Origin: Anaerolineales bacterium | Lineage (GTDB): Bacteria > Chloroflexota > Anaerolineae > UBA7937 | DNA: 8,654 bases | Direction: 5' to 3' | Assembly (NCBI GenBank): GCA_030593425.1 | Contig: JAUVHF010000061.1 | Location: 1 to 8,654 of the forward strand | Part shown: one piece after another, positions 1 through 6,511 of the stretch | Layout: each line of letters starts with the position of its first letter | How positions within the stretch are numbered: the stretch's first letter is position 1 | Notes under the pieces: generated by a model | Told to the model about the DNA's origin: nothing | Database searches by the model: none | The model's input: only the letters and a program-made list of their open reading frames with translations | Position numbers and translations under genes: made by a program

Positions 1-12
1 CCTGTCAACCCC

Positions 13-92
13 TTGTATGTTGATCCCCTCTATGCCACAACGTTTCGTATGTTGACATCCTGTATGCCACAACCCTTTGTATGTTGACCCCT
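13..92. repeat. 32-bp tandem repeat made of two alternating 16-bp half-units
   Basis: Half-unit A contains GTATGTTGA at 15-23, 47-55 and 79-87. Half-unit B contains TATGCCACAAC at 31-41 and 63-73. Both recur at exactly 32 bp, so the order is A-B-A-B-A. The two half-units share a TATG core and the bases after it differ. Positions 1-12 may hold a decayed earlier B unit (CAAC in register at 6-9), so the array could extend beyond the left edge. The last A copy overlaps the -35 box of the downstream promoter. I infer either a regulator-binding array or a minisatellite; the sequence alone does not decide. Confidence 0.85.
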
Positions 93-111
93 CCGGCCAA
101 GAGCCTATAAT
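84..111 (+). promoter_or_regulatory. Sigma-70-type promoter of the secreted repeat/SH3 gene
   Basis: TTGACC (84-89) and a perfect TATAAT (106-111) are separated by 16 bp. Transcription would be expected to start near 118, leaving only about 10-20 nt before the candidate start codons, so the mRNA leader is very short. The -35 box lies inside the last copy of the 32-bp repeat; earlier copies carry similar TTGAT/TTGAC boxes but no matching -10 box. Confidence 0.8.
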
Positions 112-136
112 ATAGAAAACGGTGGGCATGGGCTTT

Positions 137-1033
137 ATGAAAAGAGCGTTGCTTCTCCTACTCCTTATAACCCTGACGGCAGCGGGGTTGTATCTTCTCG
201 ACTCCTCAGGCTACGCCCAAGAGAGAGGAACCTGGTACTTCCCGGAGACGGGCCATAACCTGCAAGGGTCTTTCTTTCACTACTTTCAAGAAAAAGGAGG
301 CTTGGAGATCTTCGGCTACCCTATAACCGAGGTGTTTCAAGAAGATGGCCTCTTAGTTCAATACTTCCAGAGGGCCCGCCTGGTCCTCACAGGAGCCCGT
401 GGGAGAAGGGCGTCCGGAAGCGGGGAGGTAAAAGTGGCTCCCCTGGGCGAACTCTTGGGCCACCGGAGCCCGCCGTTTGAGCCCCCATATCACTTCCCTT
501 ACCGCTACTACCCCCAAACAGGCCATGCTCTCTCCTTCGCCTTCCTAGATTATTACGAGGCCCAAGGAGGGGAGGAGGTCTTCGGCTATCCCATCACCGA
601 GCCACTTTTAGAGAGGGGTCTCATCGTCCAATATTTCCAGCGGGCCCGCATGGAGTGGCATCCCGATAAAAAGCGTGTGCAACTAGGCCTCTTGGGCGAG
701 GAATATTTTGAGGCACGCGGATTGGATCCGGCACTTCGGGCGCCGGTTGAACCCACCGTAGAGGAAACTACCCCAACCCCTCTTTTTCAGGGGTCTGAGA
801 GGGGTTACATGAGGGTAAGAGACACTAAGGGAGAGGGGCTCCAATTACGAGAAGGGCCTGGCTCCGCCTTCGCCACAGTTCATCTTCTGCCAGAGGAGGC
901 CTTGGTCAAGGTCATGGGAGGGCCGGTAGAAGCGGATGGCTACCGCTGGTGGCAACTAACTTATGAGGGGTTGGAGGGTTGGTCTGCCGGAGCCTGGCTC
1001 CAACCCTTAGGGGAGGGCGAAACCCCGCCCTAA
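137..1033 (+). CDS. Secreted protein with two FGYPITE-type repeats and a C-terminal bacterial SH3 domain
   Basis: This is a predicted 298-residue exported protein. Residues 1-27 form a signal peptide (MKR, a leucine-rich core, likely cleavage after GYA). Two similar repeats follow, at about residues 34-84 and 125-174. Each runs aromatic-P-x-TGH, then GG..(I/V)FGYPITE, then VQYFQRAR. Such repeats are, to my knowledge, common in secreted Chloroflexota proteins and recall LGFP-type wall-binding repeats. A Thr/Pro linker (about 203-216) leads to an SH3-like domain (about 223-290, with LQLREGPG and GWSAGAWLQP), a fold that usually binds cell-wall peptides. No catalytic motif is visible, so a wall-binding or adhesive role is inferred. 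In-frame GTG 122 and ATG 128 are alternatives; ATG 137 was chosen because the signal peptide starts cleanly there and GGTGGG (121-126) lies 10 nt upstream. The 3' end overlaps the convergent LCP gene by 27 bp. Confidence 0.85.
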   Translation: MKRALLLLLLITLTAAGLYLLDSSGYAQERGTWYFPETGHNLQGSFFHYFQEKGGLEIFGYPITEVFQEDGLLVQYFQRARLVLTGARGRRASGSGEVKVAPLGELLGHRSPPFEPPYHFPYRYYPQTGHALSFAFLDYYEAQGGEEVFGYPITEPLLERGLIVQYFQRARMEWHPDKKRVQLGLLGEEYFEARGLDPALRAPVEPTVEETTPTPLFQGSERGYMRVRDTKGEGLQLREGPGSAFATVHLLPEEALVKVMGGPVEADGYRWWQLTYEGLEGWSAGAWLQPLGEGETPP

Positions 1034-2434
1034 GAGGATGGTGATCTCCGCATCTTCGCCCTCGAAGGAAGTAAGGAGCACTCGCTCGATGCCTAGAAGG
1101 CCCGCTAGGTTCCGAGCCAATTCCATACTCTCCTCACGGCTGGTTATTGCCGTCTCCTCATACTGGGGCGCTTCCAGATCGATGTATCTCTGAACATCGT
1201 ATCCCCGTCGATAGAGGAGATCGGCCACCTCCTCCGCCAATCCAACCTGCGTCGTGCCGTTCCTTATGACCATCCTCACCTCTCCTTCGGATGCTGCCTG
1301 CCCCGCTACTTGCCAGCCCGTCCTGGTACGACTTGGGCCGGGGACCGGGGAGGCATCCTCAGGATGCCAAACGGATTCGCCCTTGTTCTCCAGGCTGGCT
1401 AGAGATATAGATGGGGCGAAGAGTTCTTCCAACATGACCTCTATCCCCGCTTTGTTGGGCAAGAGGATCTGAGCCCCGTCCAGAGTCACGAAGGGAGTGG
1501 CTAACGATTCATCGATGGCTTTCATCGCTAGGCCATCCAGACCTATCTGGTTCCCCAGGTTGGCAAGGGCTAAGATCTCCAGGGGCTGAATATCGGTGGA
1601 GATGGCATCAAGAGCGGTGTTGATCAAGGCCGGGAGGCGAGGCAAGAGGTCCAAATTAAGGACTCGTTGAGCCAGGGCTCGAAGCGCTTGTTGCTGCCTC
1701 CTCATCCTCTCGAAGTCGCTTCCCCCATGGCGGGTGCGCACATACTGGAGGAGCATCTCCCCATCCATCTCTTGCCTCCCGGCGGGGATGTAGATAGTTC
1801 TATAGCCATAATCATCATCGGGGAACATATCATCACGGATGGGAGCCTCTACATCAATGGTTACCCCTCCGAGGGTGTCCACCATCTCTTTGAAACCCTC
1901 GAAATCGAGGCGTACATAATAATCGATGGGGATCCCTAGATTCGCCTCCACCGTCTCTTTGGCTAAGAGAGGGCCCTGGCCGCCGTTCAATTCCCCATAG
2001 AAATGAGCCGTGTTGATCCGCCCCTCTCCATAGCCGGGGATGAACACCCAGAGATCTCTGGGTATGGAGAAGACGACGGCGCTTTTAGCCACAGGGTCAA
2101 GGGAGGCTACCATCATAGTATCGGTGCGCGCTGCCCTCTCCCCTTTATCCCTTCGGTCGGTGCCCAAGATCAGGATATTGACCCTCCCTTTTCCACCCCA
2201 TTGGGGAAGCCCCATCTGACCCTCCTCTGGACTCCCAGTGGTGAGGAGGGTGGAAGGTGGGGAAAAGGCGATCCTCCCTGAGGAGATCCTGACCACCGCT
2301 AGAAGATCGTCTAGATAGGTGTATACTCGGTAACCGGTCTGAAAGCCGGTTAGAAGAAAGGCGACGAACAAGGTGCACCAGAGAAGGCCACGCAGCCAAG
2401 GCGCGCCATGACGTCGGCGATGCAGGCTCGCCAC
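1007..2434 (-). CDS. LCP (LytR-CpsA-Psr) family protein with C-terminal LytR_C domain
   Basis: A 475-residue membrane-anchored enzyme. LCP proteins transfer undecaprenyl-linked glycopolymers onto peptidoglycan at the outer face of the membrane. A basic N-terminus and one membrane segment (about 14-34) precede the LCP domain (about 84-260). Family residues are visible: R103 and D105 in ARTDTMM, R126 and D127 in SIPRDLW, R139 and N141 in RINTAH, and YVRTRHGGSDFERMRRQQ with R233, R235, D240, R243 and Q247. A linker (about 345-384) leads to a LytR_C domain (about 385-472, RNGTTQVGLAEEVADLLYRRGYDV). The start is GTG with GGAGG (2441-2445) six nt upstream, 26 bp after the LPATG gene, so it probably closes the operon. 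The polymer it transfers is unknown. The linker holds the HPEDAS-coding palindrome at 1352-1368. The stop codon lies inside the 3' end of the convergent gene. Confidence 0.93.
   Translation of the reverse strand: MASLHRRRHGAPWLRGLLWCTLFVAFLLTGFQTGYRVYTYLDDLLAVVRISSGRIAFSPPSTLLTTGSPEEGQMGLPQWGGKGRVNILILGTDRRDKGERAARTDTMMVASLDPVAKSAVVFSIPRDLWVFIPGYGEGRINTAHFYGELNGGQGPLLAKETVEANLGIPIDYYVRLDFEGFKEMVDTLGGVTIDVEAPIRDDMFPDDDYGYRTIYIPAGRQEMDGEMLLQYVRTRHGGSDFERMRRQQQALRALAQRVLNLDLLPRLPALINTALDAISTDIQPLEILALANLGNQIGLDGLAMKAIDESLATPFVTLDGAQILLPNKAGIEVMLEELFAPSISLASLENKGESVWHPEDASPVPGPSRTRTGWQVAGQAASEGEVRMVIRNGTTQVGLAEEVADLLYRRGYDVQRYIDLEAPQYEETAITSREESMELARNLAGLLGIERVLLTSFEGEDAEITILLGRGFALP
1352..1368. 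repeat. Perfect 17-bp palindrome, copy 1 (inside the LCP gene)
   Basis: GGCATCCTCAGGATGCC is an inverted repeat of 8 bp arms around one central base. Together with two flanking bases (1350-1368) it is identical to 4943-4961 in the SpoIID fusion gene. Read on the coding strand it gives H-P-E-D-A in the LCP/LytR_C linker. A second shared block, TCCTTCGGATGCTG at 1283-1296, lies 53 bp away and encodes A-S-E-G; in the other copy the same two blocks touch. Confidence 0.85.
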
Positions 2435-2439
2435 TTAGT

Positions 2440-2445
2440 CCCTCC
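2440..2445 (-). promoter_or_regulatory. Ribosome binding site of the LCP gene
   Basis: GGAGGG on the minus strand, with 5 nt to the GTG at 2434. It supports the GTG as the start, since no ATG near this site opens the same frame. Confidence 0.75.
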
Positions 2446-2460
2446 AAAGTAGGACCGATT

Positions 2461-2856
2461 TTATGAAGTTCTGCCCCTCGCCAGCCTGGCGGCTATCATC
2501 ACCATTACCAAGCCTACCCCCAGGAGCAATGAATCAAAGCCTCCCCAGCCAGTGGCCGGGAGCGCTCCACCCCCTGACGGGGCAGCGGTAGGTGTGGCTT
2601 GACTAGCAGTAGGTGTGGGCGTAGTGGCCGCGACCACCACCAAGGTGGGAGTGGCGGTAGGAACCAATGCCCTCGTGGGTGTGGGGGTCGATAGAGCCAG
2701 CGGTGTTTTGGTGAGAGCGGGAAGGGGAGCAGACTCGCCCCCTCGCAACCACCTTAACCCGAAGAAGCCACCGAGACCCACCAGCCCTAGGACTAAGAGT
2801 CCCGCTAGGACCATGGTCGATATGGCGAAGACCCGATTCTCTCTAGCCGCGATCAT
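2461..2856 (-). CDS. Small Pro/Thr-rich surface protein with an LPATG sorting-like C-terminus
   Basis: A 131-residue protein, not recognised as a named family. It has an N-terminal hydrophobic segment (about 10-33, in a signal or anchor position, ending in FFGLRWLRGG), then a low-complexity Thr/Pro/Ala stalk with many TPTP and TATP runs (about 43-93). It ends with L99-P-A-T-G103, a hydrophobic stretch (about 107-123) and a basic tail (ARLARGRTS). The last three elements are the standard order of a sortase sorting signal: motif, membrane segment, positive tail. There is no globular domain, so it may be a stalk or spacer, or a bitopic protein that is never cleaved. No sortase lies in the window. 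The gene starts 18 bp after the SpoIID fusion stop codon, behind a near-perfect Shine-Dalgarno sequence, and precedes the LCP gene. Function unknown. Confidence 0.8.
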   Translation of the reverse strand: MIAARENRVFAISTMVLAGLLVLGLVGLGGFFGLRWLRGGESAPLPALTKTPLALSTPTPTRALVPTATPTLVVVAATTPTPTASQATPTAAPSGGGALPATGWGGFDSLLLGVGLVMVMIAARLARGRTS

Positions 2857-2860
2857 AAGA

Positions 2861-2870
2861 ACCTCCTTTC
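2861..2870 (-). promoter_or_regulatory. Strong ribosome binding site of the LPATG gene
   Basis: GAAAGGAGGT on the minus strand, 4 nt before ATG 2856, is almost fully complementary to the 16S rRNA 3' end. It is the strongest Shine-Dalgarno sequence in the window and suggests high translation of this small surface protein compared with its neighbours. Confidence 0.85.
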
Positions 2871-2874
2871 CATC

Positions 2875-5800
2875 TTAAGAATTCTCCTTCTCGTCGAGGA
2901 GGAAGAGCCCTTCACACCTTTCGTCACCTTCTAGGTTTCTCCAGAGAGCCCCCGCCTCGCCCTCCTCCATCCAATCGGAGGCCAGTCGGGCCAGGGGGAG
3001 AGTCTCCGGAGAGATCTGAGTGAAGGTGAGAAAGAGGAAATCACCCTGGACCATCACTGGGAAGCGTTGATCCAAGAAGTTTAGGGTATAGAGGCCGTTA
3101 GCCCACACCGGCACTTCGAAACCCCCAGGGCCGTGCTCGGCCTTAGAGCCGCTGGTGCTCACCACCGAATTCCCCCAGGGGTCGGTGATGGTGAGGCGAA
3201 TCCCTGTGCACGGGAAGTTGCCAGCGATCCCTCGCAGGCCGGGGCGCACCTCCCGCCGCACGGTCATGGTCCATTCTCCGTCCTCCTCAGGATCCGGCGG
3301 CTCCTCTGGATCGCCTGGGGGGGCGGGAAGATCCCTCAGGAAGGGGAGTAGCCTCTTCACCAGGGTGATAGTCTCCTCCCTGATACCCATGGTCTTACTG
3401 TACCAAGCATCAGCCTCCAACCCAGAGAGGATCCAAGGGCAGACGGCAAAGAGATAATCCGGAAGGGGGACCCCGTTGGAGAGGCGACCGGTCTTGAACC
3501 AGGAGAACATCTGCTGGTGATAGCGAGCATGGAGATAGTCGCCGACTACGGCATACCGTCTATCCTGGGATGAACGGTATTGCCAACCACCCTCTCCACA
3601 GATCATAGGGGGGACAAAGCCCAACTCCTCCTCGAAGACCTTGGTGAAAGCCAAAAACCCCAAGACCCCGTTATAATCGTCGTAAATCGTCTGGCCAGGG
3701 TTCTTCCCCTCCTCTCGCCACCGGTTCACCTCCTCGATGGAAGCCACGAACTCCCACTCGGGGTGTTGGACCGGGATGCCCTCTTGGTTGACGGGATCGT
3801 AGGGGTATCTAGGGGGATGGTTAAGGCCGTAGTTGTGGGGACAGAACCAAGCCCGCCCCCAGAGATGCATCACCCCCCGCCGTCTCGTCTCGGCGATCAC
3901 CTCTCGCAATAGACCCACATCCAAAACCTGCAGCCCCGGATAGCCTCCAGCGTCGTATACGGCGAGGGCGTTGTTCACCCACTTGCTGACGAAGAGGGGG
4001 AGATCGGGCCGCTTCCCTCGGGATCCCTGCGGGACATCGGACCATTCTCGGTGATCCCCAGGCTCGTTGTAGATCTGGATATAGGGGGGAACACCGCAAT
4101 CCTGCATGACCCTCACATCCCGCACGAAATCGTGCCCTCTATCTATGAGAGTATACGGTCTCACTACAGGCATGATCCCCTGAGGCCAGAAAAGCCGGAT
4201 GGCCTTCTCCAGTTGGATCTCATCCCCAGGAACGAGCAGCACCCACTTGAGGCCCTGATCTTTGACCCGACTCAGATCTGCCGCTAAGGCCTCCTCGCTG
4301 AACTCAAGTCCCAGGTGTATCCCTAAGCCGTTATCCTCCGGCGGTCTCGGCCATTCCCAGAGTTCCATATGAGGGATCTCGGGGGAGAGATCGACGACCG
4401 GTAACTCATAGGTGCTGCCCTGGGCCAAGGTTTCGATCCCGGTATAATAGTGCCGCAGGATCTCCTCATAGGTAGCCCCCTCTTCGGCCATCTTCATGGC
4501 CCCTCTCTGGCACATCCCCACCCCGTGTCCGTACATGAAATCATACCCGCAGATGCAAGGCATGGAACGGCAGTAGGGAAGGGCGTGTACCCACACATCC
4601 TCGCTGTTTCTGGTCCTCCCATCGCAGTGGCCGAAGTAGAAGGCACCGATGATCTCATCGTCATGGGTGGCTACGATGCCTTTGGTCTCCTTCACGGCTC
4701 GGTCTGTCCTCTCGTGGTGGTTGGGAGACCAGACCTGACAGTGGGTGGTAGTGCAGATGTCGGCGCCCCTCTCCCTATGGCGAGGATATTTCACCGCGTT
4801 GGCAGCGTAGCAGCGGGCGGCCACAGCCTGGGCCTTCAGAGCCTCCAGAGGGGCGTTCTTGCCCATCTCTCGGGGTAGAACACCCTTCAAATACTCCTCC
4901 AAGTCCATCACCTCCGCCTCGCCGTCGTTTCCTTCGGATGCTGAGGCATCCTCAGGATGCCGACCGCACAATACCCTGATCTTCTCCGGGAGATCGACCC
5001 GGAAACGGCGGCTCTCTTTGGGCATCTTTTGGAGAGCGGCTACGGAGGCTTTAAGCGCCGGCTCTCCATTTGGCCGGAACCAGCGTCCCTGGGCGAAGGG
5101 GCTAGCATCCTCAGCGGCTAGGAGCCAGAAGGCGTTATTAAAGAAGTAATTGGGCACCTCCCCTCGCATCATCATCTGAGAGATCTGGGCGCTCCGCTGA
5201 GCGTGGGTGGCCTCATCGAGGGGAGGAAATTCGGGGGAGGATCGATCGCCCAAAAGCAGGCCGTTAGCCGCCCCTATGAGGGGGAGCGAGCGGCCCACCT
5301 TCTGGCGGATGATCTCGTCGTACCATTGGAAGAGGTAAAAACCGCGATGATCCTCGCAGCCGGGGAGGCTCTGGTAGGGCTGGGCACAAGGCCACTGGGC
5401 CTTGCCCCCCTTCCCCCAGGTCAAAGGCTTATTGAAGGCGTAATTCTCGATGGCTACCGCCATCTTCCCATATAGACGCCTCTTCTTCCGACGGTTCAAT
5501 ATGTCAAGACAGGCTTCCAGAAAAACCGTACCCCAAAAATCTCCCCCGGGGCTCAAGGGCGGAAAGAGGGGAACGATCCCCTCCACCTCATACATCGTCT
5601 CCAGGCAGGGGATCAAGAGGTCCATGAAGCGCTCCGGCAGATCCTCCCCCCATTGAGGCCATCTGGGGGCCAGATTGGGCTCCTTAAAGACAGAGATATA
5701 GTGAACCCCCCAGGAAGCGTACTTCTCGCAAAGGTCCCGCAACTCAGCCTGCTTGAGGAAGGTTATGTAGGGGGTGGAGACCTGGACGACAGGCTCTATA

Positions 5801-6006
5801 TCCTCCTCTAAGAGCCCCCTTATGAATGAGGCCGGTATCGATCTGCGGGGATGGGAGGGGATCACCAGCCAACTGGCGCCCATACTTCTCAGCAAGGGCA
5901 GGAACGTATCGAGATAACGGTCGTCGTAATGGTGGAAATCAGGAAACCAGTGGAACCCGATCCCTGTATCCCCTTTCGGTCGTGGGTAGTCTCGTATACG
6001 CACCAT
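2875..6006 (-). CDS. TIM-barrel / SpoIID-LytB / TIM-barrel fusion protein
   Basis: A 1043-residue multidomain protein. (1) Residues about 13-335 form a GH-A-like TIM barrel with a VFKEPN motif (E109). (2) Residues about 341-525 form a SpoIID/LytB domain; in sporulating bacteria this family acts as a lytic transglycosylase on stripped glycan strands. Its hallmarks are EYLKGVLPREMG with the probable catalytic E380, ALKAQAVAARCYA, DICTTTHCQVW (C418, H422, C423; metal-site-like), GHGVGMCQRGA (493-503) and ILRHYYTGIE. (3) Residues about 558-890 form a second barrel with QIYNEPGD (E648, acid/base position) and MICGEGGW (E805, nucleophile position). (4) An acidic Pro-rich linker (about 895-912) leads to a beta-rich tail with no family that I recognise. 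No signal peptide is visible at MVRIRDYPRPKGDTG, unlike other wall enzymes here. ATG 6006 (or the adjacent GTG 6003) follows GAGGAGGAG, 10 bp after the LysM gene stop. The domain carries unusually many cysteines. Polysaccharide remodelling is inferred; no substrate can be assigned. Confidence 0.88.
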   Translation of the reverse strand: MVRIRDYPRPKGDTGIGFHWFPDFHHYDDRYLDTFLPLLRSMGASWLVIPSHPRRSIPASFIRGLLEEDIEPVVQVSTPYITFLKQAELRDLCEKYASWGVHYISVFKEPNLAPRWPQWGEDLPERFMDLLIPCLETMYEVEGIVPLFPPLSPGGDFWGTVFLEACLDILNRRKKRRLYGKMAVAIENYAFNKPLTWGKGGKAQWPCAQPYQSLPGCEDHRGFYLFQWYDEIIRQKVGRSLPLIGAANGLLLGDRSSPEFPPLDEATHAQRSAQISQMMMRGEVPNYFFNNAFWLLAAEDASPFAQGRWFRPNGEPALKASVAALQKMPKESRRFRVDLPEKIRVLCGRHPEDASASEGNDGEAEVMDLEEYLKGVLPREMGKNAPLEALKAQAVAARCYAANAVKYPRHRERGADICTTTHCQVWSPNHHERTDRAVKETKGIVATHDDEIIGAFYFGHCDGRTRNSEDVWVHALPYCRSMPCICGYDFMYGHGVGMCQRGAMKMAEEGATYEEILRHYYTGIETLAQGSTYELPVVDLSPEIPHMELWEWPRPPEDNGLGIHLGLEFSEEALAADLSRVKDQGLKWVLLVPGDEIQLEKAIRLFWPQGIMPVVRPYTLIDRGHDFVRDVRVMQDCGVPPYIQIYNEPGDHREWSDVPQGSRGKRPDLPLFVSKWVNNALAVYDAGGYPGLQVLDVGLLREVIAETRRRGVMHLWGRAWFCPHNYGLNHPPRYPYDPVNQEGIPVQHPEWEFVASIEEVNRWREEGKNPGQTIYDDYNGVLGFLAFTKVFEEELGFVPPMICGEGGWQYRSSQDRRYAVVGDYLHARYHQQMFSWFKTGRLSNGVPLPDYLFAVCPWILSGLEADAWYSKTMGIREETITLVKRLLPFLRDLPAPPGDPEEPPDPEEDGEWTMTVRREVRPGLRGIAGNFPCTGIRLTITDPWGNSVVSTSGSKAEHGPGGFEVPVWANGLYTLNFLDQRFPVMVQGDFLFLTFTQISPETLPLARLASDWMEEGEAGALWRNLEGDERCEGLFLLDEKENS
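4945..4961. repeat. Perfect 17-bp palindrome, copy 2 (inside the SpoIID fusion gene)
   Basis: The same GGCATCCTCAGGATGCC as at 1352-1368, again coding H-P-E-D-A in the same frame (residues 350-354). Next to it lies the shared TCCTTCGGATGCTG (4930-4943), so the region reads GGATGC, GGCATCC, GGATGCC in a row and can form either of two competing hairpins. The 17 or so residues it starts (about 350-366) split the usual first strand of the SpoIID domain (IRVL) from MDLEEYLKGV, so it looks like an insertion into a loop. Confidence 0.85.
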
Positions 6007-6016
6007 CTCCTCCTCG

Positions 6017-6499
6017 TCAATCCTGCGGGATGATCAACTCTTGTCCGATATCGAGGATCGTATCCTCGGAGAGGCCATTCGCCTCCATAAGGGCCTCCAC
6101 CGTTACCCCAAACTCTAGGGCGATGGACCATAGGTTATCGCCGGGCGCCACCTTGTAGATGATGCCCTGGGGAGAGGAGGTAGGCTGAGGCGTGGCCTCT
6201 TCGAGAGCCAGGGGGATGAGCAACTCCTGCCCCACATCCAAGATAGCATCCTCGGAGAGGCCGTTCGCCTCCAGGAGAGCCTCCACCGTTACCCCAAACT
6301 CTAGGGCGATGGACCACGGGCTATCCCCCTGCTCTACCCTATAGGTGATATATGGTGGTAGCGTAGGCGTGAAGGTAGGGGCCAAAGTGGGCGTGGGCAG
6401 GGCAGAGGTTGGAGTAGGCGTGGGAGTAGGCGGGATAGGCCTGGCCCGTGAACAGCCAAACCCTAATAATATCAGCAGTAACACCAGTCTTCTTTTCAT
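6017..6499 (-). CDS. Putative lipoprotein with two LysM domains
   Basis: A 160-residue exported peptidoglycan- or glycan-binding protein. MKRRLVLLLILLGFGC resembles a lipoprotein signal; the cysteine (residue 16) is well placed, but the box is LGFGC rather than the usual L-x-G/A-C, so lipidation is likely but not certain. A Thr/Pro stalk (about 22-49) follows, then LysM 1 (about 52-96) and LysM 2 (about 114-158). Each has the (R/K)V..GD..WSIA and GQEL(L/I)IP pattern. There is no catalytic domain, so it probably tethers to the wall or carries a partner. ATG 6499 was chosen over GTG 6514 and ATG 6505 because AAGGAG (6506-6511) is 6 nt upstream and the basic signal peptide begins there. The ribosome binding site overlaps the stop codon of the LysM-GH gene, and the stop is 10 bp before the SpoIID fusion, which suggests translational coupling. 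Confidence 0.88.
   Translation of the reverse strand: MKRRLVLLLILLGFGCSRARPIPPTPTPTPTSALPTPTLAPTFTPTLPPYITYRVEQGDSPWSIALEFGVTVEALLEANGLSEDAILDVGQELLIPLALEEATPQPTSSPQGIIYKVAPGDNLWSIALEFGVTVEALMEANGLSEDTILDIGQELIIPQD
6065..6316. repeat. Direct DNA repeat encoding the two LysM domains (186-bp offset)
   Basis: The block 6093-6130 is identical base for base to 6279-6316 (38 bp). CTCGGAGAGGCC also recurs at 6065-6076 and 6251-6262, again 186 bp apart. The encoded pieces share WSIALEFGVTVEAL and EANGLSED. This points to a recent tandem duplication of one LysM module, or to gene conversion between the two. Confidence 0.85.
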
Positions 6500-6505
6500 C
6501 TTCAT

Positions 6506-6511
6506 CTCCTT
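6506..6511 (-). promoter_or_regulatory. Ribosome binding site deciding the LysM lipoprotein start
   Basis: AAGGAG on the minus strand, 6 nt before ATG 6499. It directly abuts ATG 6505 and lies within the GTG 6514 reading, so both of those starts would be poorly placed. Confidence 0.7.

Noticed and set aside
13..92. CRISPR array
   Set aside because: The repeated and intervening parts both recur with the same 32-bp period, so there are no unique spacers, and no cas genes are present.
989..1001. GC-rich hairpin GGAGC-CTG-GCTCC just past the LCP stop, possible terminator
   Set aside because: The stem is only 5 bp and no T tract follows on either strand; it also lies in coding sequence of the opposing gene.
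2615..2878. Plus-strand open frame opposite the LPATG gene
   Set aside because: It is the complement of the low-complexity Thr/Pro stalk; it has no ribosome binding site or domain and lies under a better supported gene.
4450..4878. Long plus-strand open frame of 142 codons opposite the SpoIID domain
   Set aside because: The minus-strand frame carries unmistakable SpoIID motifs; the plus-strand reading has no recognisable motif and is a shadow of codon bias.
5104..5115. Possible third copy of the palindrome (AGCATCCTCAGC, coding EDAS)
   Set aside because: Only about 10 bp match and the inverted arms are not kept, so it may be coincidence; it was not listed as a repeat.
2875..6006. Evidence of sporulation from the SpoIID domain
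   Set aside because: SpoIID/LytB domains are widespread in non-sporulating bacteria and no other sporulation gene is in the window.
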